A stretch of DNA of 64,000 nt from Chiua virens (GCA_019787685.1 JAHNUO010000054.1:1-64000), one strand, 5' to 3'; shown: positions 38,455 through 51,780, counted from the first letter of the stretch. The notes: generated by a model not told the origin, from the letters alone. A program made the numbers and translations.

Positions 38455-41400
38455 TCCGAACGTTGACGAGGGAGATCAGGCGAACGAACGCGAGCTCCCT
38501 CAGCATGGGTGGGCTGCTTTTATGGCGAGAGGTCGTGGATTGATAAGGAATGCTCTCGAGCCGTGTTCCGGAGAGCTTCACCTCCACCGACGTGCATTCC
38601 AATGCTGTGTCACAAGTGCCAAGCTCATCCTACGCAGAGCCCGTTCTGTGGAGAACTGGTATGGTATCATGAACGGATTGTATAGGGAGGCGATGGTTGG
38701 ATCTGAAGAATACGATCATTCCTGATTTGACGCCAGAACAAATTTGTTCGACGTGCAAGATCGAGTAAGCCGAGCGGCGCACCTGCTGACGGGAGACGAT
38801 ACAGGAAGTTAGGCACGATCACAGCGACCTAACCTTGGTTTGTATCTCTTTCAATGGGTAGCATCCAAGGTGACGCGTCGCAGTGGTTCAAATTAAGCGA
38901 AAGTCACAAATGCTCTTGGAAACATAGCTAAAACCGAGCTCGCGAGCCTTGCTGACACAGATCTTGCGTGGGTGTGACAATACTATCACCACTGTAGGTC
39001 GATCGAAAGGTGAGTTCGAACTTAGAAGCCACCAAACAATTTTGGGAAATCAGACTAAGCTTGAAATATTTTCCTGGGAAGGTGGTGGCAAAACGATCAC
39101 GTTTGTTGGTTGGCTGTGGCAGCCACCTTGTCAGAGAATGATGGCCGTGTACGACAGCGCCCGGACCCCAAGTGTGCTGCGGAACTTACGAACTTACGTC
39201 CGGAAGCAGTGATGTAGCCCGCAGGTCAATATTTGGTGACAAGTACAACGTGCCCAAACTATGCAATCCGACGGCTCCGAAGCAAGTATTTTCAGAAAGA
39301 AGTGGCGCTCTGGGCAGCCAGTGATTCGAACCGTCGGACGCGAAAGGGAGCCCGCCAACCTAAATCATTCCCGTTGATTAAGGGCCATGCCCTGCCAAGG
39401 GATAGGTGTCAGCGACCGGGCAAACGAGAGGACCCCGTGGAATGCTGGTTTCCCCTAACCTAGCACTAAGTAAGTATGCTTTGAGAATAGAAGAATGTAG
39501 TTCTGATCATACTCACTAACATTGTGGGAATAATTTAGGGTTCAAATCGCTGAGTTGCCGTGATCTCCGTAAACAAACATCACCAATTAATCTGCATCAT
39601 AATGTGGTACCTGGAGGAAGCTTCACGATGGGCGCGTACACGTTCGTTCGTAGGTGCAATGATTCATTGAATACTCATTACATAGGGTTCGTCAATTCAA
39701 GCCTTTACACAGGCGACATCGACTATCAAAATCTTGTAGGTACACCGCGACATTGGACACTCCCTCTCACTCGTAAGCACTTTCCCGTTTCGTAGACGCG
39801 CAACAACAATAGACCGGGGAACACATGTACTAGACGGAGACAAATCGGTGCAAGTGCAAGAGAAGACACTCAGTGAACGCGTTCACTGCCTCATTTCCGT
39901 AAAACCCTTGAATCGTACGTCACCAATGACTCGCCATGCTGTTTCAAGCCTTCAAGAATCGAAGGCGAGTAAGTACATATTCGTCGGCCGGCGCCGGTAC
40001 CTCAGGTGCTGCGGTATTGATAGGAGTTTGATGCCAAAAAACCCCACCCTCTAAGTGTTGGAATTATTACACACTAACATGAACAAACTATAGTACTGCA
40101 AACCGAGAACCTGCCAACTTGGTTTTTGACGCTCGGTTTTTGACAGGACACTGGACTCGGAAAACAACCTATTCCACAATTTGTTCATATTATTCGAAGG
40201 TTGTGACGCATCGTGATTCGACGTGAAGTCGCCAATCATTGAACAAGGTGGGAAATCGAGACTCGGTGTAATATTGACCCAAATTTTCCCGTGACTAGGC
40301 CGTGAGCGTGACGAGCTATTTCTATAGGATGATTTCAGAACCTAACTTTCGTGCCGTCTTTGCAGATATCGTGAACAGTCAATTCAGGGTTGCGGGCATC
40401 GGTACCCGACCTGAGCTCGCCTGATGATCTAAGATTGTTGCGCATCCGCATCTGGTAAAGTTACTCCAATATGACTATGATCCCCCGTCCCACTGGGAGG
40501 CAACCGAACATTGGCGATAGGGGGGATGAGTACAATCACTGAACTGGATACTCAAGTCTTCCCGGTGGTGAATTGAAATTACACCCACAGAAGAGCAAAG
40601 AGGCGCCAAATCATGTTCTTTGGCAACTTGACGTGGCACTAAGGTTGTCATCCGAGTCGAAGCCATCGTGCCTGTTGTCAATAGCATCATCATCAATACC
40701 TGGCCTCCAATTTTAGACATACCAGGATGTCAAGGTGAGTCTGATAGTCAATGTCTAGAATTCTAAAACCCTCGGTACCCCCAATCTCACCTTCCGTGAC
40801 TTTCCTAAACCTTACTTGAGGGTCGGATCTGCCGACTTGGCGCCACAGAGAATTAGTATTATTAGTAAAGACAGCAGCCAAACGAACTAAAAAGACGAAC
40901 GTGGATCTCAACCCTTTCCCTTCCCCCAATCGCAGCTCCATAAGTGGAGTGGGTGCCACATCAATTCTGCTGGGGCCCGGATCCCAGTAGTTCGATCAGG
41001 CGGCCTCCATTGGAGTTGAAAGCGTAAGCGTGGTACGGAGACCGGAAGTATTTTCGGTGCAGATTTGAATACCGGGCCGCGTGTCCGCTGACAACATTGA
41101 CAGGTAGATGCCCCGGACCTCACCCAGCACACATGACGGGGCTCAGTATAGCATGTAGGTTAAAGTTCATTCACTTCGTGAGTATTTTGCTGTTCCTTGG
41201 CCTTCGATCACGACAAACATCAGACCAGAACACCCTCTCCGTACTCGGCGGTACTTGAGGCGATTTCTTGGCAAGGACTGCCGAGATGTTGCCTACACGA
41301 CCGAGGTGCGACAGAGACGGCTCGGTAGATCTCGATTGCCTGCGTCGGCAGTTGATCATGAGGCGACGACAGCCTTGAGGTGGTAAGTAGTCTATCAGAA

Positions 41401-42270
41401 TTTTGGAAGCATGAAAACGCCACCGTCAGACGGACAAACCCCGAGGCCTGCAGTGCGGCATAACCACCATCACTCAGACTGGCAACCCGGAGTCGAAACG
41501 CCACACCGGGCCGATATTTTTTAGAGAAATGATTTATGTTGTGTAGCAACTCACAAGTCCTAGTGACCTAGTAATTGTAATACACTGGGCGGAAAATCCT
41601 CTTACGCAACACGACTTAGTCTAGCGCCCTTGTCATCTTGAAGCCTGAGGGTCGGGGACCTTGGATTAGGGATTAGAGGGTGGGGAGTAATACGGTGGAA
41701 ACTCAGTTCCGGTTGGAGGAACAGTCTGATGAGAATGAGCGCGCGGAACTAGAGTTCGCGTCATTTCAATAGTTGATATTTCCCCGATAGGGCGAGGTTG
41801 CTGGGGTAACAGGTACCCGTACCCGGCCGTTGTTGGGTGTAGTGGGGCCCGTTGCTAGCAAGTTGGGCAGCAGACGTCTTCATTTCCTCTCTCAGTAGCT
41901 ATTGTGAGGACCGAAGAGGATGATTAAGGGTCTCCTCGGAAGGGGCATCTGGTAGCTACTAGCTAGTGTGCAAGCGTTCGATGCACATCCTGTAACATCG
42001 GACCACTGCAAGATCACCAGAGCGCCACAGCATATGGAGCATACCGGAACACCTGCGATCACGTACGTCCGATTTCAAAATGCCCTGGCATCCGAGTCGA
42101 ACACCCGACGACACAACTGTTCAAACCTTACGCACAATTCACTGGTACAATTTCCTGGTGAACAAGTCACTTAACCTACTTCTCAACTCCAGGATACAAA
42201 GTCCTCGTTTGTGTGTAGGGAGAAAAGATGGCAAGTCCGAGTCGGACTCGAAACTTTGGTGGCGGTAAAC
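38455..42270. other. 3.8-kb gene-poor stretch; laccase 3 promoter at left
   Basis: 38455-39570 is the laccase 3 promoter copy. Beyond it, minus-strand ORFs at 40475-40720, 40693-40959 and 41220-41549 are open but show no domain, and their junctions do not splice into a recognised protein. A purine-rich run (GGGATTAGAGGGTGGGGAG) lies near 41665. I see no transposon ends, tRNA or repeat array. It may hold gene relics. Confidence 0.4.
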
Positions 42271-44549
42271 TTACAATGTGTACCTAAACAGGGGACTGTC
42301 GTCTCCCATGTCCCTGAATTCATGCTTGTTTTCAGCAGTGATGCCACATTCGCGACACACCCTCTCCTTCCGTTTGTTGAGCCTGTTGTAGTCCCACATC
42401 GCGAATGAGCTAAACAAGATTCTAAACAGAGTCATCAGTGGACGCGCCAGACGATTTGACAGGACACAGCAATTACGCACGTCAAGCTCAAGAAACCTAT
42501 CATCGTTCCGTGGCCAACTTGGAACCGCGGTGGATCAAAGTAAATAAAAGACGAACATACCCTGCAGTCACACATACCCAAGGTCAGAAAATATACTGGG
42601 AAACAAGAAACTACGATTCACCCTCCTAGATTTGCAAACCCGATGACGGTAGCAAGGGCGACACCGCGCTTGATGTCTCCTCCAGCATTTGAGCCCGCCC
42701 ATGCGAGGTCAGAAGGAACAGCTGAAAAAACACCGATTGCGGCGAGGATTGCACCCGCATACGATGCAGCAGGGTCCGATTGCGTATAAAGGACAGTGAA
42801 TCCTACCAGGGCTACGAGAGCTCCAGCAATCACGTATGGTCCGCGAAGTTGGTGTCTGTCAGAATAGATCCCGCAAATGATCATGGATATGCAGCTTGCG
42901 GCAAAGGGGGGGACGGAGAGGAGCTGAGCTTGAGCAGCAGAGAAACCAAGTTCGTGAATGATAGTTGGCATAAAAAGCGCCAACGAAAAGGTGGGGATGA
43001 GGATGCTAGCACATACTACCAGCGTCAGAAAGTCACCCAGGTGTCAGAATCATGCAGCCCACCACGCACCCAATGTTGATGACGAATTGAAGGTAAGTTT
43101 TATAGTCTTTGAGGGCCTGAAGTGCAAATCGAAGCTCGAAATGTGTAGCAAGACTGTTCGAATCGCTCTTAAGCAATTCAATATGATAGTAACTCTCATT
43201 CTCGGTCAAAAACGATGCTGTGTCTGGGTACTGCCAATGAGAAAAAGTGAGTGGTGATCGTAGACTTGCCAGTGATCAGGGGGTATACGGACATCGTACA
43301 TGTAGAAGAGAGCTACAAGCGCCAGGAGCACTGTAACTGTCAACGCACATCAAGCCATCGCTATCTCGGAGTGAGTGGTGGCTTACCGATGCCCTCCAGG
43401 CAGAACTAATAATGATAGGTGAGGTATACTCAGGACATCCCTGAGATGACTTACGATCCATTGCCAACCGCGGAGACCACCGATCCTGTGGGACAATTCA
43501 GGCTACAGAAAAAAGATCCAAAAAAGAGTATACCCTTCCATCATCTCTATGCCATAACTTTTCGTAACGTGAGCGTACATACCCAGAAGTTCAGGAAAGC
43601 AGACTCACGCCAAAAGGCCACCGAAAGCACCAGCCATACTTGCAGCGGAGAGCCATACCGCAATCCGCTTCGCCCGCTCGGCACGCGGATACCACAACGA
43701 GATGTAGTATATCACACCCGGGAATAACCCGGCTTCCGCCAAACCGAGAAAAGCTCGGACACTGCCATGTACGCGTCGGGAGCCAGCGTCAATGAATGCA
43801 AATGTGTCATCAAGAAATTCAAACTCTTACATAACGAGTCCTTGGAAGGTGTTCACGAGGCACGTCAAGGTCGTAATTACACCCCAAGCAAACATGGTCA
43901 TGGGTACTGTTGCATCAAAATTCCGAATCAGCACCGGATCAACTCGCAATACGAAATACTGTACTCCATCTAGACGGACGGAAGAGCTTCAGGATAATGT
44001 TTCTGTGAGTGTCGATCAATCCGTATGTATGTCAGATAATTGTATCTCGCTTCCACTCACGATGGAATCTGTGCGAAACAATATGGAATCTGGACAAGAG
44101 TTAGTCCTACTTCGTCATATATTAAAAAGGAGTCGGCCCGCACAAAAAATACTGCAGCAGCAATGTTATATCTCAGACCAACAAGGTGCAGGTCCTTCGA
44201 CATGCCCGCAACCTTGGCATTCCCTAAATGCTTGTAGTAAGCGATGTGCACGGACTCGTGTAGTTTATTGGTAGCCAGGCTCACCGATGCTCGCGCGGTC
44301 TCTGAAGACATTGGCTGATCAACACAAAGAAAACGGAGAATGCAGTCTGAGTGCGACTCACAAAAATGACAGAAAGTACAACGACCATAAAAGGGGAAAG
44401 AGATGCCAGTCTATTTTTCTTAGTAACTTGGCATGCTCCTTGGTGCTCATCGTGACATCCAGTACCTCGATGGCGCCATATTTCTTATCATCTGTGTTTA
44501 TACTGCCTTGAACCGACGGCGTATCAGACTGAGATGATGATTGGGCCAT
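42271..44549 (-). CDS. MFS transporter, anion:cation symporter (Dal5/TNA1-like) family
   Basis: The start at 44549 gives MAQSSSQSDTPSVQ, a hydrophilic N-terminus, then KIDWHLFPLLWSLYFLSFL, the first helix typical of the allantoate/nicotinate permease group. Next come RASIGNAKVAGM, IPYCFAQIPS, YYISLWYPRAERAKRIAVW (the helix 4-5 loop), helices near 42618-42983 (HQLRGPYVIAGALVALVGFT, AGAILAAIGVFSAVPSDLAW), and the characteristic tail YNRLNKRKERVCRECGIT with MGDDSPLFRYTL, stop at 42271. The order and tail are diagnostic of this fungal family, which moves vitamins and organic anions with protons at the plasma membrane. About twelve short exons. The substrate cannot be inferred. Confidence 0.82.
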
Positions 44550-45170
44550 CAGAACGAAGGTCTAGTTGGGGTGCTACTAAATGGTTAAATGCGAACGATG
44601 AGTGGGATTTGATACCTCGATACATATCTCACTCCACGACTCTTCCTAAATACGCTGTGTGATCACCGGATAGAAATAACCGACTTTGCGCTGTTCGCGG
44701 GGTTTACCAGAGAGCAGTTCGGACAAGCCGGACCTTGCGTTGAATTCCTTACCATCGTCATGATTCTCCTCCAATTAAGCAACGTCACCTTGCAGTATCA
44801 TCTCTTTGTCGTAACCGAGACATTTACTCACGACTCGTCACGGTGGAGGCGACCCGACTCGCCTGAGTTGAGCTCGGATGTAGGCGTGCGTGTGACGTCC
44901 ACTACTTACAGGCATTATCAAGATCTCCCAAGTCCGACTTCCGCGCCGGAAGCATTTCCCGACTCAGAGTTTCTTCCCTTGTCTCGTCATCGGACAAAAT
45001 GATACAGAAGTTGAACTTACCCGTCTGCAACTTTCTATGTGTAATTTTTTCTCACTATGATGACTCAGTACTCAGCGCTCAGCACTCATTGATGCGTCAC
45101 TCCGCGTTTTTGGCCGACCACCCGGTGCTGACTAGCCTGAGTAGGACTCCCGGATCCTATAACTTCCATA
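44550..45170. other. Intergenic
   Basis: Promoter side of the MFS transporter and 3' flank of the decayed MFS gene. Two plus-strand ORFs (44760-45002, 44999-45205) have no recognisable product. Confidence 0.4.
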
Positions 45171-45179
45171 CGGGTTTCT

Positions 45180-46400
45180 GCCTATCACTGGCAGAAATCG
45201 CTTGAAGCTTGACAGACACTTGGTACCTGCCAGTGAGACGCCGCTTTACACCCTGACGACAGACAAAAACGGCCGCGGTCGCTGTCGCCAGTGTCAGTGC
45301 CACGTTGCAAGCCGTCATGATATGGTTTAGACAAGTAAAAAGAACGCGACACGATGCACACCGGCACACAAAACGCCAACCCAGCCCACAGAATGAACGA
45401 AATGAAGCTCCACTGAAGACCATACTGGAACGCATTCCGAACGGCAGGAGGTAAATTGTTCAATCCGCCCACCGACTCGAATCACTCGATGAGTCGGTTT
45501 GTGTTTGTGAACGTTCATCATCATTATGGTGCTGCATTGGGCGAGGCCGACCGTTCCCCCCAACGATCGGTCAGCGAGTTCATCCAAAGGGAGAACAGGT
45601 CCCAAGGCTTACAAAGTTATTCATTGAGCTCACGACTGCATCGTGTCTACTCGACAACGAGAAGCGGGCCTGAATTGCAAGTGGCCCAGTCGTCAAGCCC
45701 ACACCAGATCCTGCAAACACAAAGAAGCTGGAAGACTTGCGCGACTTGGCCCTGGTTATTACTACTCATCGCTCATTCTATTAAACCAAGAGAAACGGGA
45801 AGAATCAAGGAACCCAAGACAACAGGATATTTTGGCTAAAATTTGTCAAGCGGAGGAAACCAGGGCCGCATATAAACCTAGTACCTGGCGAAGCTTGGAA
45901 ACTAGTAGGATGGAAATGAGTGCTCCCGTTCCAATGCCAGGAGCAAAGTAGATCAATGATGGACACTACGCATATCGGGAGCCTAGTAGGGGTGCGACGT
46001 CAGCATAGAGATAGACAATGGAAAACGACACACTTGATGACAAAAACCTAGCGGAACAAGACAGCTACGAATCAACGCCCCGATGGCATAACTGACGGCA
46101 CACAGAAGGAATAAGATCAACGTTTGCCAATTATCATCCTCAAGCGATCTCGAATCCCAGAAAATCGTTCTAACGATCTTAAAGAATCATCAATCTGGTC
46201 TCCAGCGCCAACTCCGGCAACGCCTCTACCACACAACTTATGGCCATGTTAACGGCACCCGTGATTATAGCGCTACCAATGAGGAAGAATACCAGAGATA
46301 ATTGCAACGCAGGATGGCGTTCAAACACATCTCCAAACGAAGCAAAAAGAAGTAGGAACACAGTGGAGGATAATAGATACGCTGTTCCGATATAACTATG
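45180..46400 (-). pseudogene. Decayed MFS transporter (DHA2-type) fragment
   Basis: Several helices of a 14-helix drug/siderophore-type MFS protein are recognisable: YIGTAYLLSSTVFLLLFASF with RHPALQLSLVFFLIGSAI (46192-46399), then YFAPGIGTGALISILL near 45915-45960, GLTTGPLAIQARFSLSSRHD near 45640-45720, RSLGGTVGLAQCSTIM near 45530-45560, and NNLPPAVRNAFQYGLQWSFI near 45410-45465. The order is right, but the signature motif A region and several middle helices are missing and stops separate the pieces beyond what short introns explain. I read it as a truncated relic of a second MFS gene next to the intact one. A multi-exon functional gene with unusual exons is the less likely alternative. Confidence 0.5.
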
Positions 46401-46627
46401 CTAAACATGAACAAGACATTCGAATCAAAGGAGATATAGGACTTTTGTGAGCTGAGTGCATTGAAGGTAGATCGAATGAAAGCTCAGAGAACGACGTATG
46501 TCGTGGCAGCTAGAACATTGGCGGGATTTAAGAGTCCGCGTCAATACTAAGCACTGGCTAAGCGGACGGCTTACTTGTATAATTTAGGGTCTTGAGGGGG
46601 CTGGGAGCAGAAGCGCCGCCAACAACC

Positions 46628-46860
46628 TTAGCTTGAACCAGACTGTTGATTTTGCAGGCTGAGAGGTTTCTGGTTGCGGCGTCTTTCCCTAGACGACCTC
46701 CTTGCCTTCTGTGGTGGAGTCGTCTGTAGGGCCTAGAGAGACGTTATCTATGACCAACATCATGAAACCGAGGTGGATTACTTGCCTGGGACTGGTTGGT
46801 TGCCTGCTGCTGCTTCGCTTTCCTTTTTTTCCTGATGAGACGGGCGAGTAAAAACCACAT
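46628..46860 (-). CDS. Possible small basic protein with GC-AG intron
   Basis: The ATG at 46860 opens MWFLLARLIRKKRKAKQQQ. If a GC-AG intron (GCAAGT to CTAG, about 58 nt) is removed, it continues ALQTTPPQKARRSSRERRRN to a stop at 46628, giving about 60 residues with an N-terminal hydrophobic stretch and a strongly basic body. GCAAGT is the usual form of rare GC donors. No homolog is recognised, and composition alone could be chance. Confidence 0.25.
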
Positions 46861-47113
46861 GTTGGGAGCCTTCAGCGAAGGATAAAAGCGAATCCTGCTA
46901 TTTGAGACATGGTAGAGGGGCTAGCTTTCCTCACGACTCCTCTTCTTGAGGAGCTATGACTCCCGATCTGACTCACGTGAACACGGGTGATCATGCGAGA
47001 GCGTGGCTTGACAGCAGCAATAATACTATACCGCTCCATGATGTATAAGTTCGTAGTAAACGATGGTACTAAAGCTAAGACCGACTTGGGACTACAGTGC
47101 CTTATTCCCACGT

Positions 47114-47880
<767 letters not shown>

Positions 47881-48140
47881 GGCAGACGAGGTGGTGCGGA
47901 ACAAGAACTCGCGCGAGATGATAACAGGAGAATCGTTTCAGTAACTCAGGGCTACCGAACGGCCACCGTCCTATGAGTATCGCTATCATTAGAACAGTTG
48001 TTCCAAACCCGCACAGAAAGTGTAATACACAATAGGCAGCACTAGAAATCCAACAGTATCCACTCGTGTCCGCGCCCGAATGGTAAAGGGTATCCAATTG
48101 TCCAATATCTATCGTTGCAAGCCTCACGCCAATATCAATC

Positions 48141-49499
48141 TTACATCCAAACCCGTCCTGTCCCACCACAGTTATCACATGTCGTCACGTCAATCAACAT
48201 GAACGTCTGTACACCCGAGCCGCCACACCGCACGCACAGGCGCCCACCTAGCCTGGGATCACCAGGTGAGACGGCAATCGCCTCCGGTACTGGAGGTATG
48301 CCGTACGGAGATAACGGATTCCGGACGTAGTATGACGCTCCACTTGGTGCACGAATGGAATGGGGCTGGGACACGGATCGGTGATGGTGTGGATGTTGAG
48401 GCGGTGGCGGGAACAGGCTAGAGCTTTGCTGTGGTGCATAGGCAGAGCTCGAAGGCGACCCCGCGTTAAGCCCACTGTACTGAGGCGGTACAAATCTCGG
48501 CAGGGGACGCTGCATTCTGGGATCGTTCCCCGAGGGAGACCAATTCGTATATGCAAGTGCACCGGAATATGGCTTGCCATATTTTTCCCAGCATTTGCGA
48601 CATGGATGGGAGGGATCGTAGTTCTTGTAGCCTGTGTTCTTGCCTGTTTTACATGAATACATGCATCGTTTCGCAGGGATTGAGAACTCACATTTAACAC
48701 ACAAGTGATCCCTGGGGTAGACAAGCAGGTTTCCACCTCGTAACAGTGGATGTCCAGGTACAGGTCTCCGTGTCGGGGATCCATCATCGGGTACCATAGG
48801 TGGTGAAGAATGGGGCGGGGTCGACGCAGGGCGAGGCGGAGGCGGTCCTGGTGGTCCTGGTGGTAATGCGTACATGGTGTTCGTACTCGTGCCAGAGTAC
48901 GGGGCAGTGTACGCCCCAGCATTGGCTCTCTGTGCAATCATTCGTTCCTCATGTGCACCCGAAACAACGTCCGCGATTTCCCGGACAGTATCGAACAGTG
49001 CACCGAAAAGGCCGCCTCTGCCTACATTCTGCCGCTGACGGTACTGTTGTTGAGATTGCCAGGGGACCAGACCTGGACGTGATGCTTGTGGGTAGTGATA
49101 GTTGTGACCAGAGCCCGTGAAGGATGGTTGAACTGGCTGGGAAACTGGTGGAGGTGGGTTTGAATACAGGGATGATGATGGAAGCGGAGGCCCTTGCTGA
49201 AACGGCCGTGGCGGTCCAATTCCGAGCGTTTCCTCACCGACACTCGCGTTTGCAGACGGTGTGTAGGGGGGAGGAACATCATCATCAATGTCGTCCGTCA
49301 CTATCGGCGGCGGTGCAGTGTCTGCAGGGGTAGTACGACTTGAAGACGAAGGGATTTCTGGCCGGGGAGGCGGATCGGGTGGTGGAGAGAAGCTACGTGA
49401 TTCAGACGGAAGGGGTGGAAGTGGAGGAGATGGTGGTCTTACTACGACCTCAGGCTTGTTTGACGGCGGATGACTTCGAAACGGATTTCTGCTAGACAT
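48141..49499 (-). CDS. HUA1: HUA1-like protein with DnaJ-type zinc repeats and PY motif
   Basis: A single uninterrupted ORF of about 450 residues starting MSSRNPFRSHPP at 49499. The N-terminal two thirds is Pro/Ser-rich and carries VPPPYTP, a PPxY motif bound by WW domains of Nedd4/Rsp5 ubiquitin ligases. The C-terminal third has DHLCVKCEF, HPCRKCWEKYGKPYSG, LCVRCGGSG and TCDNCGGTGRVW: paired CxxC motifs of the DnaJ-zinc-finger style that define Hua1. In yeast Hua1 binds Rsp5 and actin-patch proteins and acts at the cortex; the fungal family role is inferred by homology. Polyproline runs (GPPGPPPPRP) may bind SH3 domains. The ORF is open upstream to 49673 but ATG 49499 fits the family start. 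Confidence 0.85.
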   Translation of the reverse strand: MSSRNPFRSHPPSNKPEVVVRPPSPPLPPLPSESRSFSPPPDPPPRPEIPSSSSRTTPADTAPPPIVTDDIDDDVPPPYTPSANASVGEETLGIGPPRPFQQGPPLPSSSLYSNPPPPVSQPVQPSFTGSGHNYHYPQASRPGLVPWQSQQQYRQRQNVGRGGLFGALFDTVREIADVVSGAHEERMIAQRANAGAYTAPYSGTSTNTMYALPPGPPGPPPPRPASTPPHSSPPMVPDDGSPTRRPVPGHPLLRGGNLLVYPRDHLCVKCEFSIPAKRCMYSCKTGKNTGYKNYDPSHPCRKCWEKYGKPYSGALAYTNWSPSGNDPRMQRPLPRFVPPQYSGLNAGSPSSSAYAPQQSSSLFPPPPQHPHHHRSVSQPHSIRAPSGASYYVRNPLSPYGIPPVPEAIAVSPGDPRLGGRLCVRCGGSGVQTFMLIDVTTCDNCGGTGRVWM

Positions 49500-50340
49500 G
49501 AGCGTTATTCGTGCAACTAAAATGTCAAATGAAAGATCCAAGGGAATTGACTGCGGTTGCCGGAGCAGGTGGCCATATCCGCAGCGCCAAGTTGCAATAT
49601 TCGGAGATTCAAATGTAATATTTTGCCAGCGCTGATACGTCAAAATATTCTGGTCAAGAAAATCATAGTACATAAATGGTTGTACAACTTGTAAGGTCAG
49701 TTGTGCGTAATACTACAGTACTAGGGTTGGAACCATATATGTGAATTCAAGCTCTTCCTTAATTGACGTGTCTTTGGATTGGCCGCTGGTGTACGATGAT
49801 ATGAATAGTAAGAAGAGACGAGCAGCGTATAAACTAATTGACGCAAGGTGAGATGGACATGTGTCCAAAGCATAGGACAGTCGGACAGAATGGTCCGCCG
49901 CACTGTCGAATCGCTTGGAAGGTTCCTCGGAGGACTTAACCACTAACCATTAGCGACGCGCTGGGGCGACGGGTAGGCATGTCCGTTAAACTAGAGCTGG
50001 GCACTGGTATGCTCGAATGGAAGTAAGACATTCAAGCTGGCACCAGGTGACGGCCCTGCATATGTCGATCCCATCGAATTCAGTTAATCACTGAAAGTAT
50101 ACAAGCGGTCTGATATACTAAACGAAAGGCATCCTTGATCTGGCCTCTTAGTCGGACTGCTTGTGTGCCTGGCTGGATCTGCCAGCTCCAGTTGAATATT
50201 TGTACTGGCGGACCTAGGACGTTAGCGTAATATACATGCCTGCTCAAGACGGAAACTTACATATGACAGTATGTTCACTCTGAAAGACACAAGTACTGTT
50301 CATCTTTCGTCGAGAGAAGCAGCGAGGAATCTATGGGCTT
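49500..50340. other. Intergenic, promoter of HUA1-like gene
   Basis: The immediate upstream 170 bp is open in the HUA1 frame but lacks Pro-rich composition, so I read it as 5' UTR. The rest shows only short unrelated ORFs. Confidence 0.4.
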
Positions 50341-50344
50341 GGCC

Positions 50345-50698
50345 GTGTTGCAATGCCTTGATTCATGTCGCCAATTGATTCTATATCGATTGGCCGGAAT
50401 CAACGACAACGGGAAACGATACGGAGATGTGGAACATACTCGCTCCACAAAAATATCTTTGGTAGCTAGGGCCAGAGTACAGCAAATAACTTGGCAAGTT
50501 CCGATTGAGAAAATTCAACGCATCCATTTTCTTTGCTCTTCTGGAGCGAGATTTAGATTTATTACTTTGCATTGGAAAAAAGAGAGAAACCTGAACGTAC
50601 GAAAGCATAGTCGTGATGCGGCCAATAAGAATGGTCTTTGAAGCGAAGTTGCTGATTTTTTGAATGAGCTGAATGGTAGCTTCGAGCGTATTCCCCAT
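50345..50698 (-). CDS. Small hypothetical protein
   Basis: The ATG at 50698 gives MGNTLEATIQLIQKISNFAS, an amphipathic N-terminus. A 62-nt intron (GTACGT to CCAG) links ITTMLS to RAKKMDALNFLNRNLPSYLL. A further intron seems to end the frame near 50345. The product is about 70 residues. No family is recognised; the splice signals are the main support. A short ORF just upstream on the same strand (50798-51001) encodes one hydrophobic helix (LIALTMFLFICFA) and could belong to it. Confidence 0.3.
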
Positions 50699-51780
50699 CT
50701 TCTTCTGTTTCCTGGCTGATGTGGGTGTCTCACCAATCCCGTGATGCTTCCCCCGCCCGTGCGCTCTCGGGATCTTCTTTTGACGTTTGTCGATGTCTTA
50801 AGATTGCTTCATGTGACGGCTGAATCTCTTTCTCGAGGGTGACGAGGCTCGTGCGAAGCAGATGAAAAGAAACATGGTCAATGCGATGAGCGCCCGGAGG
50901 GCTCTGAAGGGAAAAGGATTGAACGGGGGATCAAAGTGCAAATGATGATTCAGCTTGTTGGTAAGCCCGATAAGTGGGGTAAGGCTAGTAACACACTCCA
51001 TGGGTGAGTACCATGATTAACGGAGAGGGAACAATTCTCACATCTAGCATATACAGCCACATAAAGGTTCTCCGCATTCATAGTGCGTCGTGGTCAAGGG
51101 TATATCCACAAGCTGGTACGAATACCTTCGTTTCATCTCGATGACAATCATCCCATATCATCCCATGAAATCTTCCATTTTGCCATCCTTTCGCACCGGT
51201 TCTTGCATGGTACGGACGGCGCGAGGTTTAAGGGCCCTAACATTCAGAGAACTTGAAAATGAGGACTTGAGCCCCAAGGTCAAGGAGTGAAAGTTAGTAC
51301 AAAACCTTCACTGCCTCGCCACTTGTTCCAGGAACCCGATGTGGAGAGTCATGTCAACTTGGTCCATGTCCACAACCTCGACGACAGTCGATGTATTGGG
51401 GATGTATCGTGTACCTCCACACGATCAAATCTAGTACAATGGATTTGCAGTTAGACTCACGAACACGATCGCCACCACTGCAGCCACGCCAGCGCGTGTG
51501 GTGTAGTGCGAGTTGGACCAATTCAACCCCATACTCGCGACCCGAATTAAACACCACGGATTAACCGTGCCTGTGAGCAACTCTACGGAACTCGCTGATG
51601 ATTGACGAATCAACGAAAGGCACATATCCTTCGGTGATTGTGTCTGGAACAAGCTCGTACTCTTGCTTGACGGGAAATGTTGTTTGAAAGGTGTCGAAAT
51701 AAGAGCACGGGCTCACTTACGTGATCCTTGTAACTAAACCGCTTGCTCGTCTTCAATTGAACTTCACAATCAAATCGACG
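50699..51780. other. Ambiguous stretch left of the Pom34-like gene
   Basis: Minus-strand segments between 51310 and 51770 splice plausibly (QEYELVPDTITEGYVPFVDS; VDMTLHIGFLEQVARQ then a stop) but I find no start codon that avoids running antisense into the Pom34-like gene, and no domain. Confidence 0.3.

Larger units (their letters stand above)
34979..39570. repeat. Tandem segmental duplication: laccase 2 / laccase 3 plus about 1.1 kb upstream
   Basis: Upstream of each start are matching blocks: about -360 (35340 against 38809), about -640 to -700 (35605-35700 against 39095-39175) and about -1060 to -1090 (36035-36065 against 39545-39585). Each repeat unit is therefore gene plus promoter, about 3.5 kb, in direct orientation. 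Confidence 0.65.

Noticed and set aside
39281..39420. GATTCGAACC resembles a tRNA T-loop on the minus strand
   Set aside because: The flanking five-base stem does not pair and no acceptor or anticodon stem could be drawn.
40475..41549. Several minus-strand ORFs as a possible gene
   Set aside because: They do not splice into a coherent protein and show no motif; kept only as possible relics.
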